This document shows positions 16,656 to 24,248 of a DNA stretch of 64,000 nt, piece by piece. The position numbers were made by a program, and so were the translations under genes. The notes under the pieces were generated by a model. That model saw only the letters and a program-made list of their open reading frames with translations, ran no database searches and was not told where the DNA came from. The DNA is from Pseudonocardia sp. 73-21. Its GTDB lineage: Bacteria > Actinomycetota > Actinomycetes > Mycobacteriales > Pseudonocardiaceae. Every line of letters starts with the position of its first letter. The first letter of the stretch is position 1. The stretch lies in assembly GCF_001899645.1 (NCBI RefSeq), contig NZ_MKVV01000047.1, positions 28,745 to 92,744 on the forward strand, read 5' to 3'.

Positions 16656-17555
16656 TCAGGCGCCCAGGTGCTCTACGAACCAGTCGCGCGCCGGGCCGCT
16701 GGTCGCCTCCAGGCCGACCGTGTACGCGTCGAAATGGCCGCCCGGCACGATCACCAGCTTCTTCGGCTCGCGGGCGTGCTCGTACGCGTCGATGGCCAGG
16801 TGCGCGGGCGTGAGGTGGTCCTCGCGGGCCACCACCATCAGCAGCGGCGTGGGGCTGATCCGGCTGATGTAGCTGCCCGGCTCGTACTCCCCCAGCATCT
16901 CGACGGTCCGCAGGGTCACCTCGTTGCGCCACGACGGCGCCCGCAGCTTCCCGGTCTCGGTGAACCACGTCCACGAGTCCGGGGTGGGCAGGGCCGAGGG
17001 GGCGAGCGGGTCCTCGTCGACGACGGGCACCATCGCCGGCGGGTCGCCCGCGAACCGGGCGGCGCGGTCGGCGTCGAACATCTCGCGGAAGCCGGCCCGG
17101 AAGTCGGCCCGCACGAGCTCGCCGATGTTGGCCGAGCCGCTGACCAGCGGCACCTGCGCGACAACGGCCTTCACCCGGCGGTCGATGGCCCCGACGACCA
17201 GCACGTGCCCGCCGGAGTAGCTGCTGCCCCAGACACCGATCCGCGTGGCGTCCACCTCGTCCAGCGTCGAGGCGTAGGTGATGGCGTGGCGGTAGTCGCG
17301 CACCTGCTCCCACGGGTCGAGCTCCTGGCGCGGCTCGCCGTCGCTCGCGCCGGTGTTGCGGTTGTCGTAGACCAGCGCGTTGAGGCCTGCGGCGACGAAC
17401 ACCTCGGCGACGGAGTCGAGGTACATCTCCTTCACCGCGGAGAACCCGTGCGCCATCACGACGGTGGGCGCTCGCCCGGATGCCCCGTCTGCCCGGTAGA
17501 ACCAGCCCCGCAGGGTCACACCCTCGGCACTGAACTCGATGTCGCGTCGGCCCAC
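16656..17555 (-). CDS. Alpha/beta hydrolase (dipeptidyl-peptidase/acyl hydrolase-like)
   Basis: A 299-residue alpha/beta hydrolase. VVMAHGFSAVKEMYLDS carries the oxyanion-hole HG motif; GVWGSSYSGGH is the nucleophile elbow (G-x-S-x-S-G-G, probable Ser in SYSGG). The acid is likely the Asp in VVAREDHLTP and the His is in PGGHFDAY. The fold pattern and 'AVKEMYLDSVAEVF' resemble the DeoC-like/X-Pro or DUF1100-type acyl hydrolases found with polyketide or fatty-acid genes. No signal peptide is present, so it is cytoplasmic. GTG 17555 is preceded by GGAGCGATC. Substrate unknown. Confidence 0.85.
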   Translation of the reverse strand: MGRRDIEFSAEGVTLRGWFYRADGASGRAPTVVMAHGFSAVKEMYLDSVAEVFVAAGLNALVYDNRNTGASDGEPRQELDPWEQVRDYRHAITYASTLDEVDATRIGVWGSSYSGGHVLVVGAIDRRVKAVVAQVPLVSGSANIGELVRADFRAGFREMFDADRAARFAGDPPAMVPVVDEDPLAPSALPTPDSWTWFTETGKLRAPSWRNEVTLRTVEMLGEYEPGSYISRISPTPLLMVVAREDHLTPAHLAIDAYEHAREPKKLVIVPGGHFDAYTVGLEATSGPARDWFVEHLGA

Positions 17556-17634
17556 GATCGCTCCCGTCGTCGCCCCCGGACGCTCGACGATAGGTGACGC
17601 GGGGCCCCACAGGATGCCGCCGATCGGACCCTCC

Positions 17635-18486
17635 TCAGCCGGGCGAGCCCACCCCGCAGAGGAAGCGGCGGTTCGGTGTGGACTCCAGGCCTCCTGCCAC
17701 CATGTTCCAGACGTTGGTGTCGTAGGCCTCGCCGATGTGCCCGACCGGGTCGAGCGGGCAGAAGTCCTGCACGTACTGGTTGACGACGCCGGGCTCGCGG
17801 ACGAACGCCGTCTCCGTCGGGGTGACCAGCTCGTCGTAGCGCGAGGTGATCACCGTGTAGTCGACGTCGGGCCGGGCGATCGGGCCGTCGTTCAGCGTCG
17901 CGACCGCGGTGCCGCCGCTGCCGATCTGGCTGCAGGCCGGGCAGCCCACGGTCTTGAGCGCCTTGTCGACGGCGTCGCGCTCGGCCCGACCGAAGAGGTA
18001 GGCCAGGTTGTAGACGCCCGCGAAGGTGGTGCCGTGGGTGGGCGGGGCGATCGCCACCACCTTGCCGACCTGCACGTCCTGGGTCTTCGGCACGTAGAGC
18101 GACTGGAAGCCGCCCTCGGAGTGGCCGACCAGGTCGACCTTCGCCGCCCCCGTCCAGCCGCGCACCTTCGCGACGTAGGCGGCGATCTCCTGCGCCGACT
18201 CGTCGACGTCCCGCAGCCCGCCCACCAACGGGAACCCCTCGTATGCCCCGTAGGTGGACGCGAACGTGCAGTAGCCGCGGGCGGCGAGCCAGCCCTGCAG
18301 GACGTTGAGGTCCTCGTAGGAGGTGGCGCCCAGGCCGTGCAGCAGCACCACCGGGTCGGGGTGCTCCGCGCTCGGACGGCACGACGCGTCGTTGATGCCA
18401 CCGGTCGGCGCCGCGGCGGCAGGCACCGCCATCACCGTCAGGAGCGCCGCGACGGCGGCCACCAGTCCGATCCACCGCACCCGCAT
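17635..18486 (-). CDS. Secreted triacylglycerol lipase/esterase (lipase class 2)
   Basis: A 283-residue protein with a Sec signal (MRVRWIG, then VAAVAALLTVMAVPAAAAPTGG; cleavage probably after AAA). The mature enzyme has VVLLHGLGAT with the oxyanion-hole motif, the nucleophile elbow GHSEGG, ITSRYDELVTP with the probable catalytic Asp, and the late GHIGEAYD His. Four cysteines (NDASC, GYCTF, CPAC and later) could form disulfides. This matches the Lipase_2 family of secreted actinobacterial esterases such as LipA. It is divergent from a TetR gene, with palindromic sites between the two, so it is probably that regulator's target. Confidence 0.88.
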   Translation of the reverse strand: MRVRWIGLVAAVAALLTVMAVPAAAAPTGGINDASCRPSAEHPDPVVLLHGLGATSYEDLNVLQGWLAARGYCTFASTYGAYEGFPLVGGLRDVDESAQEIAAYVAKVRGWTGAAKVDLVGHSEGGFQSLYVPKTQDVQVGKVVAIAPPTHGTTFAGVYNLAYLFGRAERDAVDKALKTVGCPACSQIGSGGTAVATLNDGPIARPDVDYTVITSRYDELVTPTETAFVREPGVVNQYVQDFCPLDPVGHIGEAYDTNVWNMVAGGLESTPNRRFLCGVGSPG

Positions 18487-18512
18487 GAGGTCTCCCCGAC
18501 GACGACCAGCAG

Positions 18513-18548
18513 CGATACCGAACGGTATCGAGTACCGTTGAGTATCGG
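18513..18548. promoter_or_regulatory. TetR operator between lipase and tetR genes
   Basis: CGATACCGAACGGTATCG (18513-18530) is a perfect palindrome with 8-bp arms and a 2-bp centre. A second, degenerate copy (GAGTACCGTTGAGTATCG, 18530-18547) follows directly. The pair sits between the divergent lipase (start 18486) and TetR (start 18579) genes, the usual place for an autoregulated TetR operator that also controls the neighbour. Confidence 0.65.
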
Positions 18549-18578
18549 GATCGCGCGGAGAATGTCAAGATAGCGATC

Positions 18579-19208
18579 ATGAGCAAGCCGATCCGCACCC
18601 GCCCCACCCGCTCCGAGACCCGGCGCCGGGTGCTGGACGCGGCGTTCGCGGTGTTCGGTGAGCGGGGCATCGCCGCGTCGTCGCTGGCCGAGGTGGCCCG
18701 CGAGGCGGGGCTCACCAAGGGCGCGGTCTACTCCAACTTCCGCGGCAAGGACGACCTCGTGCTCGCGCTCATGGAGGAGCACGCGATGCACCGCCTGTCC
18801 GGCGCGCTGGCCGGGATCACCCCGACCACCGACGTCGACGAGGCGCTGGCGACGGCCGCGACGGTGCTGGTGCGGAGCATGCACGACGGGGCGGCGTGGC
18901 ACCGCCTGCTCGCGGAGTACTTCGCGCTGTCGCACCGCGACCCCGACCGGCGGGAAGGGCTGCGCCTGCGCCGCCGCGAGGCCCGCGACGCGGTGGCCCG
19001 GGCGCTGGTCCAGGTGGCCGAGACCACCGGCATCCGGCTCCCGCTCCCCGCTCCCGACCTCGCCGCCGTGCTGTTCGCGCTGAGCAACGGCATGGCGATG
19101 GAATCGGCCATCGACCCCGACGGCGTGCCCGACGACCTGCTCGGCCGCGTGCTGGCGCTGATGTTCGCCGGTTCCGCCGGGCGCGTGCCGCGGCCCCGTT
19201 CGGGGTAG
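18579..19208 (+). CDS. TetR-family transcriptional regulator
   Basis: A 209-residue regulator. Residues about 10-60 form the TetR helix-turn-helix: RRRVLDAAFAVFGERGIAASSLAEVAREAGLTKGAVYSNFRGKDDLVLALME. The remaining helical domain should bind an acyl or hydrophobic ligand. It is divergent from the secreted lipase, with a perfect palindrome in the 92-bp gap; I infer control of the lipase and of itself. The type II NADH dehydrogenase gene begins 9 bp downstream in the same direction and may be co-transcribed. Confidence 0.9.
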   Translation: MSKPIRTRPTRSETRRRVLDAAFAVFGERGIAASSLAEVAREAGLTKGAVYSNFRGKDDLVLALMEEHAMHRLSGALAGITPTTDVDEALATAATVLVRSMHDGAAWHRLLAEYFALSHRDPDRREGLRLRRREARDAVARALVQVAETTGIRLPLPAPDLAAVLFALSNGMAMESAIDPDGVPDDLLGRVLALMFAGSAGRVPRPRSG

Positions 19209-19217
19209 AACGGGTCC

Positions 19218-20516
19218 ATGGCGGACAGGGTGCTGGTGGTCGGTGGCGGGTTCGCGGGCATGTACGCCGTACGTCGGCTGGCCGGTTCGGGCGCGGAGAT
19301 CACCCTGCTCGACCGCGGCACCAGCAACCTGTTCCAGCCGCTGCTCTACCAGTGCGCCACCGGCCTGCTGTCCGAGGGCCAGATCACGAGCCCGCTGCGC
19401 ACCCTGCTGCGCCGCCACCGCGACGTCCGCGTGATGCTCGGCGAGGCGCACGGCCTGGATCCCGAGCGACGGGTGGTCACGGCCCGCCGACCCGACGCCA
19501 CCACGTTCGACCTGCCCTACGACCACCTGGTCGTCGCGGCCGGGATGCGCCAGTCCTACTTCGGCCACCCCGAGTTCGCCCGGCACGCGCCCGGCATGAA
19601 GAGCATCGACGACGCGCTGACGATCCGCCGCCGGGTGCTCGGCGCGTTCGAGATGGCCGAGACGCTGCCCCGGGCCGAGGAGCGCCGCGAGTGGCTGACC
19701 TTCGCCGTCGCGGGCGCCGGACCCACGGGCGTCGAGCTGGCGGGGCAGATCCGCGAGCTGGCCCTGCGCACGATCGAGCGGGAGTTCCGCCGGATCGACC
19801 CGGCCGAGGCCCGCGTCCTGCTGTTCGACGGCGGCACGGCCGTGCTGAAGTCGTTCGGGCCCACCCTGTCGCGCCGGGCCCAGCAGACGCTGGCCGCGCT
19901 GGGCGTCGAGACCGTGCTCGGCGTGCGCGTCACCGACGTCGACGCGACGGGTCTGGTCACCACGGCGAAGGACGGCACCACCACCCGCTACGCCGCCCGC
20001 ACGGTGCTGTGGACGGCCGGCGTCGAGGCCGCCCCGTTCCTCGCCACCGTCGCGACGGCCCTGGGGGCCACGCCGGACAAGCAGGGCCGCATCCCCGTGC
20101 AGCCGGACCTGACGGTGGCCGGACATCCGGAGATCCGCGTGGTCGGTGACGTGATGAGCCTGCGCGACCTGCCGGGCGTGGCCGAGGTGGCGATGCAGTC
20201 GGGCCACCACGCCGGTTCGGAGATCCGCCGCAGGATCGCCGACCCGGCCGCGTCCGGCACGCCGTTCCGCTACCGCGACCTGGGCAGTGCCGCCTACATC
20301 AGCCGCGGGCACGCCGTGCTGTCGGTGGGGCCGATCCGGCTGTCGGGCTTCGTGGGCTGGGTCGCCTGGGGCGCCATCCACATCGCGTTCCTGGCCGGGG
20401 TGCGCAACCGCTTCGCGACGCTCACGTCGTGGCTGCTCACACTCGGGTTCCGCCGTCGGGCCGAGCGGGCGCTGACCTACGGCGACCCGTCGACGGCCGA
20501 CCAGCCCTACGGCTGA
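19218..20516 (+). CDS. ndh: Type II NADH dehydrogenase (NDH-2), FAD-dependent
   Basis: A 432-residue flavoprotein oxidoreductase that passes electrons from NADH to menaquinone without pumping protons. The N-terminal FAD loop is VLVVGGGFAGMYAVRRL; the NADH loop is FAVAGAGPTGVELAGQI near residue 165; the second FAD motif is IRVVGDVMSL near residue 308. The family's quinone-side AMQSGHHAG is also present. A C-terminal amphipathic or hydrophobic segment (GFVGWVAWGAIHIAFLAGVRNR) provides the membrane anchor, as in mycobacterial Ndh. It starts 9 bp after the TetR stop. Its end overlaps the convergent MFS gene by 10 bp. Confidence 0.88.
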   Translation: MADRVLVVGGGFAGMYAVRRLAGSGAEITLLDRGTSNLFQPLLYQCATGLLSEGQITSPLRTLLRRHRDVRVMLGEAHGLDPERRVVTARRPDATTFDLPYDHLVVAAGMRQSYFGHPEFARHAPGMKSIDDALTIRRRVLGAFEMAETLPRAEERREWLTFAVAGAGPTGVELAGQIRELALRTIEREFRRIDPAEARVLLFDGGTAVLKSFGPTLSRRAQQTLAALGVETVLGVRVTDVDATGLVTTAKDGTTTRYAARTVLWTAGVEAAPFLATVATALGATPDKQGRIPVQPDLTVAGHPEIRVVGDVMSLRDLPGVAEVAMQSGHHAGSEIRRRIADPAASGTPFRYRDLGSAAYISRGHAVLSVGPIRLSGFVGWVAWGAIHIAFLAGVRNRFATLTSWLLTLGFRRRAERALTYGDPSTADQPYG

Positions 20517-21730
20517 GGAGCCCGGATCCGCCGCAGGGTCAGGGCCAGCGTGAGCGCGCCGCCCAGCAGCAGCGTCACGAACCCGACCAGGCCGGTCCAG
20601 CCCGCGAGATCGAACGCGACCCCGCCCAGCGCACCGCCGACGCTGCTGCCCGCGTAGTAGCAGAACAGGTACAGCGACGACGCCTGCCCCGGCGCACCCC
20701 CGGGCAGCAGCGACGCCCGGCGCCCCACCCAGCTGCTGGCCACCGAGTGCGCGCCGAAGAACCCGACGGTGACGAGCAGCAGCCCGGCCACCACCGTCGG
20801 CAGCACGTCGGGAAGCGTCACCCAGCCCCCGACGATCGCCACCGCGACGGCGCCCCACATCACCTTCCGACGCCCGATCCGGTCGCCGAGCCGACCGGCC
20901 CCGGTGGACGCCCCGGTGCCGGCGACATAGCCGAGGAAGATCAGCCCGGTCAGCCAGCCCGGCAGGTCGAACGGGGCGGCGAGCAGCCGGAAGCCGAGGT
21001 AGTTGTAGACCGTCACGAACGAGCCCATGAGCAGGAAGGCGACGCCGAACAGGCACAGCAGGCCGGGGTCGCGCAGGTGGGTGCGCAGCGGCCGGCCCAG
21101 CTCGCGCAGCCGGACCTTCGGCGGCGTGGGGGCGAGGGTCGGCGGCAGCAGTGCGCGGAACGCCACCATGCAGCCCAGCGACAGCAGCCCGATCACGCCC
21201 AGCGCCACCCGCCAGCCGGCGACGTCGGACACGAACCCGGCGACGAGCCGTCCCGACAGCCCGCCGAGCGTGTTGCCCGCGATGAGCAGGCCGACCGCGC
21301 CGCCGAGCCAGCGCGGTGCGACCTCCGCCGTCACGTGGGCCATCGCGAGCGCGGGCAGGGCCGCGAGCGCGACGCCCTGCAGCGCCCGGATGCCGACGAG
21401 CGCCGCGAACGTCGGCGCGAACGGCGCGAGCAGCCCCAGCACCGCCGACGCCCCGAGCGCGACGGTCATCACCCGGCGCCGGCCCCACGACTCCGCGACG
21501 GCCGAGAGCGGCACGACGGCCAGCGCGAGCGTGCCGGTCGTGGCCGAGAGCACCAGGCTGGACGTGGACGACGACACACCGAACTGCGCGGCCAGCGTGG
21601 GCAGCAGCCCCTGCACGCAGTAGACCAGCACGAACGTGGCCAGCCCGGCGCACCACATCGCCACGCCGAGGCGCTTGTAGCCGGGGGTGCCCCGCTCGTG
21701 GAGAACCGGGGCCGGAAGAGTCGTTGCCAT
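20507..21730 (-). CDS. MFS transporter, YnfM/AraJ-like
   Basis: A 407-residue protein with twelve predicted membrane helices, starting at ATG 21730. The loop between helices 2 and 3 has AESWGRRRVMTV and the symmetric C-half motif is GRLGDRIGRRKVMWG, both MFS signatures. Overall pattern (YCVQGLLPTLAAQFGVS, ALAMAHVTAEVAPRWLGGAVGL) matches the YnfM-type drug/metabolite exporter branch. Such genes usually sit divergent from a LysR regulator; here only a truncated LysR-like remnant is left at 21790-22044, with a T-N11-A site still present in between. Substrate unknown. Confidence 0.88.
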   Translation of the reverse strand: MATTLPAPVLHERGTPGYKRLGVAMWCAGLATFVLVYCVQGLLPTLAAQFGVSSSTSSLVLSATTGTLALAVVPLSAVAESWGRRRVMTVALGASAVLGLLAPFAPTFAALVGIRALQGVALAALPALAMAHVTAEVAPRWLGGAVGLLIAGNTLGGLSGRLVAGFVSDVAGWRVALGVIGLLSLGCMVAFRALLPPTLAPTPPKVRLRELGRPLRTHLRDPGLLCLFGVAFLLMGSFVTVYNYLGFRLLAAPFDLPGWLTGLIFLGYVAGTGASTGAGRLGDRIGRRKVMWGAVAVAIVGGWVTLPDVLPTVVAGLLLVTVGFFGAHSVASSWVGRRASLLPGGAPGQASSLYLFCYYAGSSVGGALGGVAFDLAGWTGLVGFVTLLLGGALTLALTLRRIRAPQP

Positions 21731-21758
21731 TGCTGACGACCGTACGAGCCGTGATCGG

Positions 21759-21773
21759 ATGCGTCCAATGCAT
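21759..21773. promoter_or_regulatory. LysR-type T-N11-A site
   Basis: ATGCGTCCAATGCAT has ATGC/GCAT arms and a T-N11-A spacing, the classical LysR box. It lies 29 bp before the MFS start and 17 bp before the truncated LysR-like gene. It looks like the surviving operator of the regulator-exporter pair. Confidence 0.4.
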
Positions 21774-21789
21774 GTCCGCAGGAGACAGG

Positions 21790-22044
21790 ATGCAGACACG
21801 CATGAGACGGCGGCGGCGCCCGCCACTCGGCACCGATGCCGAGTCCTGCACGGCCGCGTCGGGCCGGCGCATCGCCGTGGCGCCGGCGGAGGCCGCCGGA
21901 GAGCCGTTCGTGCGCTCCCTGCCCGGCTACGGGCTCCGCGGCACCGTCGACGCGCGCGACCGCCCGCTCACCGCGCCCGCGCGGGCCCTGCTGGAGTCCG
22001 TCCGGGGCCGTGAGCGGCTCAGGCCGGCGTCGTCAGCCCCATGA
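21790..22044 (+). pseudogene. Truncated LysR-family regulator
   Basis: An ATG at 21790 with GGAGAC upstream reads MQTRMR, like a LysR N-terminus, then passes into a basic nonsense stretch. It continues with GRRIAVAPAEAAGEPFVRSL and, at the end, DARDRPLTAPARALLESVRG, which is the typical LysR substrate-domain C-terminus (RRDRPLSPAARALLxxLR). The helix-turn-helix and most of the effector domain are missing, which implies an internal deletion of roughly 600 bp. The regulation of the adjacent MFS exporter is therefore probably lost. The last 26 bp overlap the convergent GNAT gene. Confidence 0.5.
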
Positions 22045-22699
22045 AGGTCAGGTTCTGGCGCAGCGTGAAGCCCAGGTGCTCGTAGAGCCGGATCGCCGGG
22101 ACGTTGTCCGCCGAGGCGTGCAGCATCGGGATGTCCCCGCGCTCGCGCACGACGGCGCCGACCGCCCGCACCAGCCGTCCGCCGAACCCGTGGCCCCGGA
22201 AGGCGGGGTCGGTGCAGACCGCGCTGATCTCCGTCCAGCCCGGCGGGTGCATCCGCTCCCCCGCCATCGACACCAGCGCGCCGTCACGGCGGATGCCCAG
22301 GTAGGTGCCGGTGAGGCGGGTGCGTTCCAGGAACGGGCCGGGCCGGGTGCGGGCCACGAGGTCGAGCATCTCGGGCACGTCGGCCGCACCGAGGACGACG
22401 GCCTCGGGATCGGGCGCCACCACCATCGCGGAGCCGTCCATCTGGACGCCCGGCAGCGACATCCCGACCGTCCAGCCCTCCGGCGGCGTGCGCAGCGGAC
22501 CCGCGATGACCACGGTCTCCCCCGGCCCGGCCAGCGCCGCGAGATCGGCCCAGTCCTGCGGCTCGGGCTCCAGCGGCAGCGCGGCGAAGGGGGCGACGTC
22601 GGGCAGGTAGCGCGCGGCGCGGCCCTTGCGCTCGGCGAGCGTCTCGTGGGGGCCGGTCAACGAGGTCCAGGCCGGGTTGTCGAGGGGATGTCCGGGCAC
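22019..22699 (-). CDS. GNAT acetyltransferase, FR47/RimI-like
   Basis: A 226-residue protein. Residues about 115-226 are the GNAT domain: ISAVCTDPAFRGHGFGGRLVRAVGAVVRERG contains the acetyl-CoA-binding R-G-x-G-x-G region, and NVPAIRLYEHLGFTLRQNLTFMG is the usual final strand pattern of FR47-type members. The N-terminal half is a family-specific region (PGHPLDNPAWTSLTG). GTG 22699 is used; an alternative GTG at 22717 would overlap a TAACC/GGTTA inverted repeat. Acceptor unknown. It is divergent from the metal-receptor-like gene. Confidence 0.82.
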   Translation of the reverse strand: MPGHPLDNPAWTSLTGPHETLAERKGRAARYLPDVAPFAALPLEPEPQDWADLAALAGPGETVVIAGPLRTPPEGWTVGMSLPGVQMDGSAMVVAPDPEAVVLGAADVPEMLDLVARTRPGPFLERTRLTGTYLGIRRDGALVSMAGERMHPPGWTEISAVCTDPAFRGHGFGGRLVRAVGAVVRERGDIPMLHASADNVPAIRLYEHLGFTLRQNLTFMGLTTPA

Positions 22700-22708
22700 G
22701 GGTGGAGA

Positions 22709-22724
22709 TAACCACACCGGGTTA
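22709..22724. promoter_or_regulatory. TAACC-N6-GGTTA inverted repeat in a divergent promoter
   Basis: TAACC (22709-22713) and GGTTA (22720-22724) flank six bases in the 49-bp gap between the divergent GNAT and helical-backbone receptor genes. It could be an operator serving both. No regulator is adjacent. Confidence 0.3.
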
Positions 22725-22748
22725 CCGTGGGCGCATGGTGATCGCTTC

Positions 22749-23498
22749 ATGACCGTCGACGACGAGGGCCGTTCCGTGCCCGTGCCCACCGAGGTCCGCC
22801 GGGTCGTGAGCATCGTCCCGTCGCTGACCGAGGCGGTGGCGGCCACCGCGCCCGGACTGCTGGTGGGCGCCACCGACTGGTGCACCCACCCCGCCGACCT
22901 CGACGTCCCGCGCATCCGCGGCACCAAGAACCCCGATGTCGACGCGATCGTCGCCCTGCGGCCGGACCTCGTGGTGGCCAACCAGGAGGAGAACCGCGTC
23001 GGTGACCTCGACGCGCTGCGCGCCGCGGGTGTCGCCGTGTACGTCACCGACATCCGCACCCTCGACGGCGCGTTCGGCTCGCTGGACCGCATGCTCGCCG
23101 CGTGCGGGCTGGCCCGGCCCGGGTGGCTCGACGACGCGGAGAAGGCCTGGTCCGCCGTACCCGAGCCCGCCGAACGGCGCCGGGCCGTGATCCCGATCTG
23201 GCGGAAGCCCTGGATGGCGGTCGGCAGCGACACGTTCACCGGCGCGGTGCTCGCGCGGCTGGGTGTGGACAACGTGCTGGACGCGAGCGAGGAGCGCTAC
23301 CCGAGGTTCGACCCGGCCGGACTACCCCCCGTCGACCTCGCGGTGCTGCCCGACGAGCCCTACCTCTTCACCGCCGACGACGGGCCCGAGGCGTTCCCCG
23401 GTGTGCCGTCGGCGCTGGTCAGCGGCCGGCTGCTCACCTGGTACGGCCCGAGCCTCGCCGAGGCCGCCCGCGATCTCCCCGCCTCCCTGGCCGGGTAG
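22749..23498 (+). CDS. Helical-backbone metal receptor-like (BtuF/TroA-type) protein, cytoplasmic
   Basis: A 249-residue protein with the class III periplasmic-binding fold of B12/siderophore receptors: RRVVSIVPSLTEAVAATAP, VGATDWCTHP, RIRGTKNPDVDAIVALRPDLVVAN, then a long connecting helix and the second lobe (PIWRKPWMAVGSDTFTGAVLARLGVDNVL). Unlike transport receptors it has no signal peptide or lipobox, so it should stay in the cytosol. Such soluble forms are widespread in actinobacteria and their function is unclear; cobalamin or metal-complex binding is an inference. No ABC transporter genes are adjacent. No strong ribosome site is visible before ATG 22749, so a leaderless mRNA is possible. 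Confidence 0.75.
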   Translation: MTVDDEGRSVPVPTEVRRVVSIVPSLTEAVAATAPGLLVGATDWCTHPADLDVPRIRGTKNPDVDAIVALRPDLVVANQEENRVGDLDALRAAGVAVYVTDIRTLDGAFGSLDRMLAACGLARPGWLDDAEKAWSAVPEPAERRRAVIPIWRKPWMAVGSDTFTGAVLARLGVDNVLDASEERYPRFDPAGLPPVDLAVLPDEPYLFTADDGPEAFPGVPSALVSGRLLTWYGPSLAEAARDLPASLAG

Positions 23499-23629
23499 CC
23501 GACCGCCTCCACGTCGCTGTGCCCCATGCCGGCTCGTAGCACTGCCTCCAGATCGAGGGCTCGTGCGCGGTCACCCTGATCCCCACCTCACCATCACCGC
23601 GATCCGGGCGCACGCCCTACCGTGACGGC

Positions 23630-24226
23630 ATGCTCGCGGTGCTCGACCTCATCGGTGTGGCCGTCTTCGCCGCGTCCGGGGCGCTCGCGGCGGTGCACGC
23701 GCGCCTCGACGTGTTCGGGGTGGTGGTGCTCGCCGCCGTCACCGCGCTGGGTGGGGGCATCGTGCGCGACCTGCTGCTCGGCATCACCCCGCCGAGCACC
23801 CTGCGCCAGTGGCCCTACCTGCTGGTTCCCGCCGTGGTGGCGCTGCTGGTGTTCCGCTGGCACCCCGCCGTGGCCCGGCTGCGCCTGGGCGTCCAGCTGG
23901 CCGACGCGCTCGGTCTCGCGCTGTTCGTGACCACCGGCACGACGGTGGCGCTGTCCACCGGCGCGCCCGCGATCACCGCCGCGCTGGTCGGCGTGATCAC
24001 GGGCGTCGGCGGTGGAGTGCTCCGTGACCTCCTGCTCAACGAGATCCCGACGGTGCTGCGCCGCGACATCTACGCGATCGCCGCGGCCGGCGGGGCGGTC
24101 GTGGTGGTGGCGGGCGACCGGCTGGGCCTGCCACAGGTCCCGGTCGCCCTGGCGGGTGCGGTGCTGGTGGCGGCGGTCCGGGTGCTGGCGCTGTGGCGCC
24201 GGTGGAACGCCCCGATGCCGCGGTGA
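23630..24226 (+). CDS. TRIC/YadS-family membrane protein (trimeric intracellular cation channel family)
   Basis: A 198-residue membrane protein with about seven helices and an internal duplication: LDLIGVAVFAASGALAAV with ALGGGIVRDLLLG in the first half, and LADALGLALFVTTGTTVAL with GVGGGVLRDLLLNE in the second. The paired GGG-x-x-RDLL motifs are the family signature (UPF0126) and line the ion path in prokaryotic TRIC channels. It probably conducts monovalent cations or transports small solutes. It is convergent with the azoreductase gene, and a tandem 14-bp repeat spans the gap. The 131 bp upstream hold no recognisable feature. Confidence 0.88.
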   Translation: MLAVLDLIGVAVFAASGALAAVHARLDVFGVVVLAAVTALGGGIVRDLLLGITPPSTLRQWPYLLVPAVVALLVFRWHPAVARLRLGVQLADALGLALFVTTGTTVALSTGAPAITAALVGVITGVGGGVLRDLLLNEIPTVLRRDIYAIAAAGGAVVVVAGDRLGLPQVPVALAGAVLVAAVRVLALWRRWNAPMPR

Positions 24227-24248
24227 TCCCCGCGGGGTGATCCCCGCG
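24222..24248. repeat. Tandem 14-bp repeat spanning two stop codons
   Basis: GGTGATCCCCGCG occurs at 24222-24234 and again at 24236-24248, one base apart. The central CCCCGCGGGG is self-complementary. It covers the stop of the TRIC-like gene and abuts the convergent azoreductase stop, so it may act as a short bidirectional terminator. Confidence 0.45.

Noticed and set aside
12571-17610. A 1,679-codon open frame on the minus strand opposite icmF
   Set aside because: It is the antisense shadow of icmF: highly GC-biased codons leave few stops. The product has no recognisable domain except the real hydrolase part, which is in another frame; icmF on the plus strand has all expected motifs.
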